This document shows, piece after piece, positions 1 through 5,550 of a stretch of 9,046 nt of DNA. The stretch covers positions 1-9,046 of the forward strand of contig BNUD01000098.1 in NCBI GenBank assembly GCA_025997095.1, given 5' to 3'. The position numbers and the translations under genes were made by a program. Position 1 is the stretch's first letter. Every line of letters begins with the position of its first letter. The notes beneath the pieces were generated by a model. It was not told the DNA's origin and searched no databases. It was given only the letters and a program-made list of their open reading frames with translations. The stretch is from Betaproteobacteria bacterium. GTDB taxonomy: Bacteria; Pseudomonadota; Gammaproteobacteria; Burkholderiales; Rhodocyclaceae.

Positions 1-2
1 GC

Positions 3-431
3 ATCCTGCGCCCGGAAGGTCGCCTGTTCATCCTCGGATTCAATCCGCTGTCGCTCTGGGGACTCACCCGCAGCCTGCCGGGGCGTGTGCGCGGTCAGCC
101 CAAAAACGGGCAATATCTCTCCGTATTGCGCCTGCGCGATTGGCTGAAACTCCTGAATTTTGAAGTCGACCGGGGGGCGTTTGGCATCTACGTCCCGCCC
201 TGCAAGAGCGAAACCTGGCTGCGCCGCTGGCATTTCATGGAACTGGCGGGCGACCGCTGGTGGGGTTTCACCGGCAGCGTCTACATGCTGCGCGCCATCA
301 AGCGCGTCGCCGGAATGCGCCTCATCCTGCCCGCCTGGGATACCGGCAAAAAACTCGCCGCCAAAGCATTTACCCCCGCAACGAACCGAACGCACAAGGA
401 ACCCCACGAGGAATCCTCCTATGACAAATAA
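3..431 (+). CDS. SAM-dependent methyltransferase, YafS-like (3' part)
   Basis: The reading frame is open from the left edge and stops at 429-431, giving about 142 C-terminal residues. The start and the SAM-binding glycine motif lie outside the window. The visible part begins with the strand and turn '[20 protein letters not shown]', typical of the late class I methyltransferase fold in the YafS / Methyltransf_11 group. A tryptophan-rich region follows, with '[18 protein letters not shown]'. Family assignment also rests on context, since E. coli yafS lies beside rnhA and dnaQ. The substrate is unknown. The last 11 bases overlap the rnhA start, and the rnhA ribosome site (GAGGA, 408-412) lies inside this gene, so the two are probably translationally coupled. 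The hydrophilic tail rich in Thr, His and Glu is probably unstructured. Confidence 0.75.
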   Translation: MLRPEGRLFILGFNPLSLWGLTRSLPGRVRGQPKNGQYLSVLRLRDWLKLLNFEVDRGAFGIYVPPCKSETWLRRWHFMELAGDRWWGFTGSVYMLRAIKRVAGMRLILPAWDTGKKLAAKAFTPATNRTHKEPHEESSYDK

Positions 432-888
432 GACCATCGACATTTACACCGACGGCGCCTGCAAGGGCAACCCTGGTCCCGGCGGCTGGGGCGCGTTGCT
501 CGTCAGCGGCGAACATGTCAAGGAATTGTGTGGCGGCGAAGCCGACACCACCAACAACCGCATGGAACTCACCGCCGTCATCCAGGCGCTCGCCGCCTTG
601 AAACGCAAAGCCAGCGCGCGCGTACATACCGACTCCAAATACGTGCAGCAAGGCATCAGCCAGTGGATACACGGCTGGAAAAAAAATGGATGGAAAACCG
701 CCAGCAAAGCGCCCGTCAAAAATGTCGATTTGTGGCAGGAACTCGACCGCCTCGCCGCCCTGCACGAACTGGAATGGGTCTGGGTAAAAGGTCATGCGGG
801 GCACCCCGGCAATGAACGCGCCGACGCGCTGGCGAATCAGGGATCAGCGGTCAGGTTTCAGGGATCAAAACCCATACTGCCTTCGTAG
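421..888 (+). CDS. rnhA: Ribonuclease HI
   Basis: The enzyme cuts the RNA strand of RNA-DNA hybrids, for example R-loops and primer remnants, in the cytoplasm. The 155-residue product matches the usual bacterial RNase HI length. The catalytic residues are visible: D11 in '[16 protein letters not shown]', E49 in 'TTNNRMEL', D71 in 'HTDSKYV', H125 in '[14 protein letters not shown]' and D135. The basic handle '[13 protein letters not shown]' is present at about 82-94. I chose the ATG at 421 because it has GAGGA eight bases upstream and puts the first beta strand at the N-terminus; the frame stays open back to 160 but that part looks nothing like the family. The last 16 residues (140-155) are odd: they are encoded by a 32-bp repeat arm (837-868) and the spacer after it, so the native tail and stop appear to have been replaced. 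All catalytic residues precede this point, so activity is probably kept. Confidence 0.96.
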   Translation: MTNKTIDIYTDGACKGNPGPGGWGALLVSGEHVKELCGGEADTTNNRMELTAVIQALAALKRKASARVHTDSKYVQQGISQWIHGWKKNGWKTASKAPVKNVDLWQELDRLAALHELEWVWVKGHAGHPGNERADALANQGSAVRFQGSKPILPS

Positions 889-960
889 AACACCGTCTGT
901 CCTGCAAATGGCTGTCCATGCTACGCTGTTGATCCCTGACCTCTGACCCCTGATCCCTGA
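837..960. repeat. Inverted repeat with 32-bp arms between rnhA and dnaQ
   Basis: The left arm (837-868) is nearly the reverse complement of the right arm (929-960), with about 28 of 32 bases matching by eye. The arms enclose a 60-bp loop. Each arm is built from TCAGGGATCA/TGATCCCTGA units around a CTGACC-type core. The right arm contains TGACCTCTGAC, which recurs at 1910-1920. The left arm is inside the rnhA reading frame, and the right arm ends one base before the dnaQ ATG. The structure could form a long hairpin in RNA. It has no T-run, so it is not a classical terminator. Confidence 0.85.
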
Positions 961-961
961 A

Positions 962-1678
962 ATGCGCCAAATCATCCTCGACACTGAAACCACCGGACTC
1001 AACCCGAAGAATGGAGACCGCATCATCGAAGTTGCGGGCGTGGAAATGAAGAACCGTCGCCTCACGGGGCGGCATCTGCATTATTACTGCAACCCGGAAC
1101 GCAAAGTTGATGCGGGCGCGATGGCGGTGCACGGCATCACCGACGAGTTTCTCGAAGACAAGCCGAAGTTCGCGCAGATTGCCAAAGAACTCACGGAATT
1201 CATCAGCGGGGCTGAACTCGTCATTCACAACGCGCCGTTTGATGTCGGCTTTCTTGACATGGAGTTTGCCCGCCTTGACCTGCCGCCCACACGGGAACTC
1301 TGCGCCAGCGTGCGCGACACCCTGAAAATGGCGCGCGAACTGCATCCCGGCAAACGCAACAGTCTGGATGCCCTCTGCGACCGCTACCAGATCAGCAACG
1401 CCCACCGCACCCTGCACGGCGCGCTGCTGGACGCCGAATTGCTGGCAGACGTCTACCTCGCCATGACGCGCGGGCAGGAAAGCCTGGTGATGGATTTATC
1501 GCCGCCCGCGCAAAAAACGCATGTCGACAACCCCGCGCATACCAAAACCAACGGCATACGCCCCCCCCTGCTCGTGCGCCGCGCCAGCGAAGCAGAAGCC
1601 GCGCTGCACCAGCAGGTGCTGGAGCGTATTCAGAAAGAAAGCGAAGGGAAGTGCGTGTGGTTGGGGAGTGGCGCGTAG
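962..1678 (+). CDS. dnaQ: DNA polymerase III epsilon subunit, 3'-5' proofreading exonuclease
   Basis: This is the DEDDh exonuclease that proofreads for the replicative polymerase core, in complex with the alpha and theta-like subunits. At 238 residues it is close to E. coli epsilon (243). ExoI is 'DTETTG' with D7 and E9. ExoII is 'HNAPFDVGFLDMEF' with D94. ExoIII is 'HGALLDAEL' with H152 and D157. A clamp-binding-like segment 'QESLVMDL' (172-179) follows the catalytic domain, then a linker and an alpha-subunit-binding tail ending in 'GKCVWL'. The ATG at 962 is the only plausible start, because an in-frame TGA lies at 944-946 and ExoI is at residue 7. No Shine-Dalgarno sequence is visible, since the repeat arm ends at 960. 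The TAG stop at 1676-1678 takes its last two bases from the next repeat. Unlike in E. coli, rnhA and dnaQ point the same way here. Confidence 0.96.
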   Translation: MRQIILDTETTGLNPKNGDRIIEVAGVEMKNRRLTGRHLHYYCNPERKVDAGAMAVHGITDEFLEDKPKFAQIAKELTEFISGAELVIHNAPFDVGFLDMEFARLDLPPTRELCASVRDTLKMARELHPGKRNSLDALCDRYQISNAHRTLHGALLDAELLADVYLAMTRGQESLVMDLSPPAQKTHVDNPAHTKTNGIRPPLLVRRASEAEAALHQQVLERIQKESEGKCVWLGSGA

Positions 1679-1750
1679 GTTGGGTAAGCCGCAGGCGCAA
1701 CCCGACATTGAACGGTTCAGTGAAGCACAACAGAGTCGGGCAAGCGTCCT

Positions 1751-1805
1751 CTGGGAGCGACGGCGTCTCGCCGTCGTACGATGGCGAGGACGCCATCGCT
1801 CCCAG
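1751..1805. repeat. Double palindrome (REP-like element)
   Basis: The outer arms CTGGGAGCG and CGCTCCCAG pair perfectly. Inside them are two smaller hairpins, GACGGCG..CGCCGTC on the left and GATGGCG..CGCCATC on the right, meeting at CGTACG. The whole 55-bp unit can therefore fold as one long imperfect stem or as a two-hairpin cruciform. It has no T-run. It resembles REP/BIME-like intergenic repeats in architecture. Confidence 0.8.
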
Positions 1806-1820
1806 CGCGTAAGTGGGTAA

Positions 1821-1863
1821 GCGAAGCGCCGCTCACCAATTTCTTGCGGCGCTTCGCGCATCA
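1821..1863. repeat. Dispersed repeat module C, copy 1
   Basis: The segment starts GCGAAGCGCC, continues CACCAATTTCTTGCGG and ends TCGCGCATCA. A related copy lies at 8494-8534 in the same orientation, with the same order of sub-motifs and a few substitutions and a 2-base gap. Within this copy GCGAAGCGCC and GGCGCTTCGC can pair as a hairpin. Confidence 0.7.
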
Positions 1864-1899
1864 GGAATCAGTACCTTCGGAGGCAAAGCCTCCCCTGAT
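1860..1899. repeat. Small hairpin (GGAGGC-AAA-GCCTCC)
   Basis: A perfect 6-bp stem with a 3-base loop lies at 1879-1893. It is enclosed by a second pairing, ATCAGG (1860-1865) with CCTGAT (1894-1899). No T-run follows. The role is unknown; it looks like another small intergenic repeat. Confidence 0.5.
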
Positions 1900-1903
1900 G
1901 ACG

Positions 1904-1928
1904 GTCACCTGACCTCTGACACCTGGAT
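1904..1928. repeat. TGACCTCTGAC-type repeat, copy in dnaQ-flhB gap
   Basis: The segment contains TCACCTGACCTCTGACACCTGG. It shares TGACCTCTGAC with the right arm of the rnhA-dnaQ repeat (937-947), and GTCACCTGAC plus the ending CTGGAT with 2129-2160. It is therefore one of at least three diverged copies in the window. Confidence 0.7.
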
Positions 1929-1959
1929 TGCCACGTCGCTCTGCGCCTCGCTTTTGACG
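1926..1959. repeat. Dispersed repeat module E, copy 1
   Basis: The segment starts GATTGCC and ends CTCGCTTTTGACG. It matches 8670-8703 in the same orientation at 28 of 34 positions counted by eye. The motif resembles the widespread GGATTGC...GCTCCTCGC...TGACG intergenic repeat of proteobacteria. Confidence 0.7.
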
Positions 1960-2099
1960 ACAAGCGTCGTTGAACCCGACACTTACCCGTCAATCTGGTC
2001 ATCCGCCCGGTATCTGGCAGGTTGCGCGCGATGAATCGCCAATGTCGGGTTGCGCCTGCGGCTTACCCAACCTGCAAGCGGCGGGGTTGTCAGCCATCC

Positions 2100-2121
2100 G
2101 GGGCGGCTCACGAGCCGCCCC
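2100..2121. repeat. GC-rich hairpin repeat (GGGGCGGCTC/GAGCCGCCCC)
   Basis: A 10-bp perfect GC-rich stem closes over AC. The family GGGGCGGCTC...GAGCCGCCCC is a frequent dispersed hairpin in proteobacterial genomes. No T-run follows, so rho-independent termination is not supported, although so stable a stem could pause polymerase or protect an RNA end. Confidence 0.75.
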
Positions 2122-2128
2122 TACATCT

Positions 2129-2160
2129 GTCACCTGACACCTGCCATCTGATCCCTGGAT
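2129..2160. repeat. TGACCTCTGAC-type repeat, third copy
   Basis: The sequence GTCACCTGACACCTGCC...GATCCCTGGAT combines GTCACCTGAC (as at 1904) with GATCCCTG (as in the arms near 929-960). It is a diverged member of the same family, placed just after the GC-rich hairpin. Confidence 0.6.
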
Positions 2161-2257
2161 CGGCGCATCCCGCTACATCGTTGCCAGCAATAACCCCATA
2201 AAAACACACATCGCCGCAAGGAACTTCATTTAATTTATAAAAAAGATGCGCTACCTG

Positions 2258-2285
2258 TTTAATTTCTTTGATTTTTTCCTATAAT
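2258..2285 (+). promoter_or_regulatory. Putative sigma-70-type promoter of the flh operon
   Basis: A perfect TATAAT lies at 2280-2285, in the only clearly AT-rich stretch of the intergenic region (about 2195-2285). The -35 element is weak: TTTAAT at 2258-2263 with 16-bp spacing is the best I can offer. A transcript would start near 2292, about 20 bases before the flhB ATG. I find no good FliA (sigma-28) or sigma-54 match here. This is inferred from sequence only. Confidence 0.55.
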
Positions 2286-2311
2286 AGCGGCACCTCATTG
2301 GTGGCGATGTC

Positions 2312-3460
2312 ATGGCTGAAGGCAGCGATCTCGAAAAAACAGAACAACCTACGGGCCGACGGATCAGTCAGGCGCGGGAGGAAGGTCAGGTTCCCCACTC
2401 GCGGGAACTGGGCAGCTTTCTCTTGCTCATGGTCGCGGCGGCGGCGTTCTGGATTTTGGGCGACTGGTTCGCCGGACGCTTCATGAGCATCATGCGAAAG
2501 GGCTTGACCATTGACCCGGTGGTGATTCGTGAGCCGCTTTTGGGCGTGGCGCGGCTGGGGGATTTGGGGTTTGACGCTTTCATCAGTTTTGCCCCGTTGG
2601 TGCTGGCGCTGGTCATCGCCGCGCTGATTCCGCCGTTTGTCATGAATGCCTGGGTGTTTTCGACCAAGGCGCTGATGCCCAATTTCGGGCGCATGAATCC
2701 CATCAGCGGCATTGGTCGCATGTTTTCGTGGAACAGCCTGATGGAACTCGCCAAAGCCGCGCTGAAAGCGGCGCTGATTGGCGGCGTGGCGGTGCTGATG
2801 ATTTCGCGCGAATGGCAGGATATTTTCGGGCTGCTGGCGCAACCGCTGGATGCCGGGCTGGCGCAAGCCGGACGTTTGTTGACCTTTACCTTTTTGATGC
2901 TGGTGGCGACCATCATTATTATTGTCGCCGCCGATGTGCCGTTCCAGATTTGGCAGTACTACCACAAGATGCGGATGACCAAGGAAGAGGTCAAGCAGGA
3001 AAACAAGGAGACGGATGGCAACCCGATGGTCAAGGGGCGCATCCGCAGCCTGCAACGGGAGGCGGCGCGTCGGCGCATGATGTCGGCAGTGCCACAGGCC
3101 GATGTGATTGTGACCAACCCCACCCATTACGCGGTGGCGTTGTCGTACAAGGAAGGCATGAACGCGCCCAAGGTGCTGGCCAAGGGCATGGGCGTGATTG
3201 CCCAGAAAATCAAGGCCATCGGCGCGGAGCATGGCGTGCCGCTGCTGGAAGCGCCGCCGCTGGCGCGCGCGCTGTTCAAACATACGGAAATCGACGAGTC
3301 GATTCCGGGCGCGCTGTATGCCGCCGTTGCCGAAGTGCTGGCTTACGTCTATCAACTGAACCAGTGGAAAAAACAGGGCGGCAGCTATCCCACGCCGCCT
3401 TCCAAAGTGGAAGTGCCGCCTGAGCTGGCGGTTCCCGAACTGGTCGCGGAGGCTGCCTGA
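2312..3460 (+). CDS. flhB: Flagellar type III export protein FlhB (substrate-specificity switch)
   Basis: This inner-membrane protein of the flagellar export apparatus switches export from rod/hook subunits to filament subunits after self-cleavage. The 382-residue length is typical. The N-terminus 'SDLEKTEQPTGRRISQAREEG' is the family signature. Hydrophobic segments lie at about 33-50, 88-112, 147-165 and 188-207. The autocleavage motif N269-P270-T271-H272 is intact, and cleavage would be between N269 and P270. The basic linker 'KGRIRSLQREAARRRMM' precedes it. The tail after about 352 is proline-rich and probably flexible. The start at 2312 is the family start and has a weak GGTGG seven bases upstream. 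The stop shares one base with the flhA ATG (TGATG). It is the first gene of the flh operon, behind a promoter-like TATAAT. Confidence 0.97.
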   Translation: MAEGSDLEKTEQPTGRRISQAREEGQVPHSRELGSFLLLMVAAAAFWILGDWFAGRFMSIMRKGLTIDPVVIREPLLGVARLGDLGFDAFISFAPLVLALVIAALIPPFVMNAWVFSTKALMPNFGRMNPISGIGRMFSWNSLMELAKAALKAALIGGVAVLMISREWQDIFGLLAQPLDAGLAQAGRLLTFTFLMLVATIIIIVAADVPFQIWQYYHKMRMTKEEVKQENKETDGNPMVKGRIRSLQREAARRRMMSAVPQADVIVTNPTHYAVALSYKEGMNAPKVLAKGMGVIAQKIKAIGAEHGVPLLEAPPLARALFKHTEIDESIPGALYAAVAEVLAYVYQLNQWKKQGGSYPTPPSKVEVPPELAVPELVAEAA

Positions 3461-5550
3461 TGGCGAGCGCGAGTCTGACCCTGCGCAACATCACCGCGCA
3501 CATCAACCCGTCCCAGTTGGGGGCGCCCATTCTCATCATCATGATTCTGGCGATGATGGTGCTACCGCTGCCCGCCTTTGCGCTGGACCTGTTCTTCACC
3601 TTCAATATCGCCCTCTCGGTGCTGATTCTGCTGGTTGCCGTGCAGGTGAAAAAGACGCTGGAATTCTCGGTTTTCCCCACCGTGCTGCTGGTCACAACCC
3701 TCTTGCGCCTGTCGCTGAATGTGGCGTCCACGCGGGTGGTGATGCTGGAAGGGCACACCGGCGGCGCGGCGGCGGGCAAGGTCATCGAAGCCTTCGGACA
3801 ATTTCTGGTGGGCGGCAATTACACGGTGGGCATCATCGTGTTTTTGATTCTGGTCATCATCAACTTCATGGTCATCACCAAGGGCGCAGGCCGGGTGGCG
3901 GAAGTGTCCGCCCGCTTCACGCTGGATGCCATGCCCGGCAAACAGATGGCGATTGACGCCGATTTGAACTCCGGTCTGATTGGCGAAGACGAAGCCCGTC
4001 AGCGGCGTGCCGAAATCGCGCAGGAAGCGGAATTCTTCGGTTCGATGGACGGCGCTTCCAAATTCGTGCGCGGCGACGCCATCGCCGGCATCATCATCAC
4101 CCTCATCAACGTGGTCGGCGGGCTGATTATCGGCGTGGTGCAGCACGATCTGGCGGTTGGCGACGCCGCCCGCATTTACACCCTGCTCGCCATCGGCGAC
4201 GGTCTGGTGGCGCAGATTCCCTCGCTGGTCATTTCCATCGCCGCCGGCATGGTCGTCACCCGCGTGTCCGACGAAAAAGATGTCGCCGTGCAATTCGCCA
4301 GCCAGGTCTTCCATAATCACACTGTGGTGTTCATCACGGCGGGTATTCTGGGTGGCATGGGCATCATCCCCGGTATGCCCAATCTGGTGTTCCTGATGCT
4401 CTCCGGCGGTCTGGGCACTCTGGGCTGGAAGATGATGAAAAAGGCGGCGCGCGCCAGACTGCGCCCCGAACCCGTCAAAGCCGCGCCCGCGCCGATCCCG
4501 GACGCGCAGGAAGCCTCGTGGGCGGATGTCGCGCCGCTGGACGTGCTGGGGCTGGAAGTCGGCTATCGCCTGATTCCGCTGGTCGACAAGACGCAAGACG
4601 GCGAACTGCTGCGGCGCATTCGCGGCATCCGCAAGAAATTCGCGCAGGAAGTGGGCTTTTTGGTCTCCCCTGTGCATATCCGCGACAATCTGGAATTAAA
4701 ACCCAACGCCTACCGCATTCTTTTGAAAGGCGTCGAAGTGGGGCAGGGCGAAGCCTTCCCCGGTCAATTCCTCGCCATCAATCCCGGTCGCGTCGCGGGG
4801 ACGCTGCCCGGCGCGGTGACCAAAGACCCGGCGTTCGGACTCGACGCCATCTGGGTGGAATCCCGTTTGCGCGATCAGGCGCAAGCCTACGGCTACACCG
4901 TGGTCGATGCCTCCACCGTGGTGGCGACGCACTTAAACAACCTGCTCCTGAACAACGCCGCCGCCCTGCTCGGTCGTCAGGAAGTGCAACAACTGCTCGA
5001 CCATCTCGCCAAGGAAATGCCCAAACTGGTGGAAGACCTCGTACCCAAGACCCTGCCGCTCGGCACACTGCAAAAAGTGTTGCAAAACCTCTTGGACGAA
5101 GGCGTGCATATCCGCGACATGCGTACCATCATCGAGATTCTTGCCGACCACGCGCCGCGCACGCAGAGCGCCGACGAGCTGACCACGCAGGTGCGCGTGG
5201 CGTTAGGACGCGCCATCGTGCAAGACCTGTATCCCACTGGCAACGAAATGCAGGTGATGACCCTTGACCCGCAACTCGAACGTCTGCTTCTGCAAACCGT
5301 CAATGGCTCCGCTGGCGCCGCCGCGCTGGAACCGGGGCTTGCCGACGGGCTGCTGAAAGAAGCGGCGGCAGCCACCGCGCGTCAGGAAGAACTGGGGATG
5401 CCCGCCGTACTGCTCGTCCCCGGTGCCATCCGCCTGCTGCTCTCCCGCTTCCTGCGGCGCAATATCCCGCAACTGAAAGTCATCGCCCACGGCGAAGTCC
5501 CTGAAACCAAGCTTTTGAAAGTGACCTCTATTATTGGAGGTAGGTCATGA
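3460..5550 (+). CDS. flhA: Flagellar type III export gate protein FlhA
   Basis: FlhA forms the nonameric export gate that couples proton flow to export and docks chaperone-substrate complexes. The product is 696 residues, close to the family norm. About eight membrane segments lie in residues 20-325. The family block 'LRLSLNVASTRVVMLEGHTG' is at 82-101, and the cytoplasmic FHIPEP signature at 141-172 includes 'KGAGRVAEVSARFTLDAMPG'. The charged 'KFVRGDAIAG' block (201-210) carries an aspartate, D206, in the region implicated in proton use. A linker at about 327-360 leads to the four-subdomain cytoplasmic part. The start has a strong GGAGG (3448-3452) inside flhB, seven bases upstream. The stop overlaps the flhF ATG as ATGA. 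No defects are seen. Confidence 0.98.
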   Translation: MASASLTLRNITAHINPSQLGAPILIIMILAMMVLPLPAFALDLFFTFNIALSVLILLVAVQVKKTLEFSVFPTVLLVTTLLRLSLNVASTRVVMLEGHTGGAAAGKVIEAFGQFLVGGNYTVGIIVFLILVIINFMVITKGAGRVAEVSARFTLDAMPGKQMAIDADLNSGLIGEDEARQRRAEIAQEAEFFGSMDGASKFVRGDAIAGIIITLINVVGGLIIGVVQHDLAVGDAARIYTLLAIGDGLVAQIPSLVISIAAGMVVTRVSDEKDVAVQFASQVFHNHTVVFITAGILGGMGIIPGMPNLVFLMLSGGLGTLGWKMMKKAARARLRPEPVKAAPAPIPDAQEASWADVAPLDVLGLEVGYRLIPLVDKTQDGELLRRIRGIRKKFAQEVGFLVSPVHIRDNLELKPNAYRILLKGVEVGQGEAFPGQFLAINPGRVAGTLPGAVTKDPAFGLDAIWVESRLRDQAQAYGYTVVDASTVVATHLNNLLLNNAAALLGRQEVQQLLDHLAKEMPKLVEDLVPKTLPLGTLQKVLQNLLDEGVHIRDMRTIIEILADHAPRTQSADELTTQVRVALGRAIVQDLYPTGNEMQVMTLDPQLERLLLQTVNGSAGAAALEPGLADGLLKEAAAATARQEELGMPAVLLVPGAIRLLLSRFLRRNIPQLKVIAHGEVPETKLLKVTSIIGGRS
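5522..5547 (+). promoter_or_regulatory. Ribosome site of flhF with possible masking stem
   Basis: A strong GGAGG (5536-5540) lies six bases before the flhF ATG. The same short region can pair in two exclusive ways: ACCTC (5524-5528) with GAGGT (5537-5541), hiding the ribosome site, or TGACCT (5522-5527) with AGGTCA (5542-5547), hiding the A of the start codon. A ribosome finishing flhA would open either stem, so this may enforce translational coupling. The pairing is seen in the sequence; the effect is inferred. Confidence 0.4.

Larger units (their letters stand above)
1677..2073. repeat. Perfect 34-bp inverted repeat enclosing 329 bp after dnaQ
   Basis: The left arm (1677-1710, AGGTTGGGTAAGCCGC...) and the right arm (2040-2073) are exact reverse complements over 34 bases. 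Each arm also carries an internal near-palindrome of the AGGTTGGGT...ACCCGACA kind, a common style of small dispersed repeat in proteobacterial intergenic DNA. I see no clear target-site duplication outside the arms. The interior holds further repeats (1751-1805, 1821-1863, 1904-1928, 1926-1959) and no convincing gene. The left arm begins inside the dnaQ stop codon. Confidence 0.9.

Noticed and set aside
160..420. Upstream extension of the rnhA frame
   Set aside because: The extra 87 residues are Pro/Ser/Ala-rich shadow translation of the methyltransferase gene. The family start and a ribosome site are at 421.
1496..2034. Short frames on both strands in the dnaQ-flhB gap
   Set aside because: They are translated repeat units with no recognisable domain, no good ribosome site and unlikely composition.
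2100..2121. Rho-independent terminator
   Set aside because: The stem is strong but is followed by CTACATCTG rather than a T-run, so it is better called a dispersed hairpin.
929..2160. CRISPR-like recurrence of TGACCTCTGAC motifs
   Set aside because: Copies are few, diverged, irregularly spaced and partly inverted. There are no uniform spacers or cas genes.
2287..2302. Sigma-54-like GGCAC...TGG match before flhB
   Set aside because: The -12 GC is absent, and transcription would begin at about the ATG, leaving no ribosome site.
2279..3355. Long minus-strand frame opposite flhB
   Set aside because: It is rich in His, Arg and Gln, has no domain, and mirrors flhB codons. It is an antisense shadow common in GC-rich genes.
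3562..4677. Long minus-strand frame opposite flhA
   Set aside because: It has the same His/Gln/Asp-rich shadow composition, no ribosome site, and flhA is unambiguous on the other strand.
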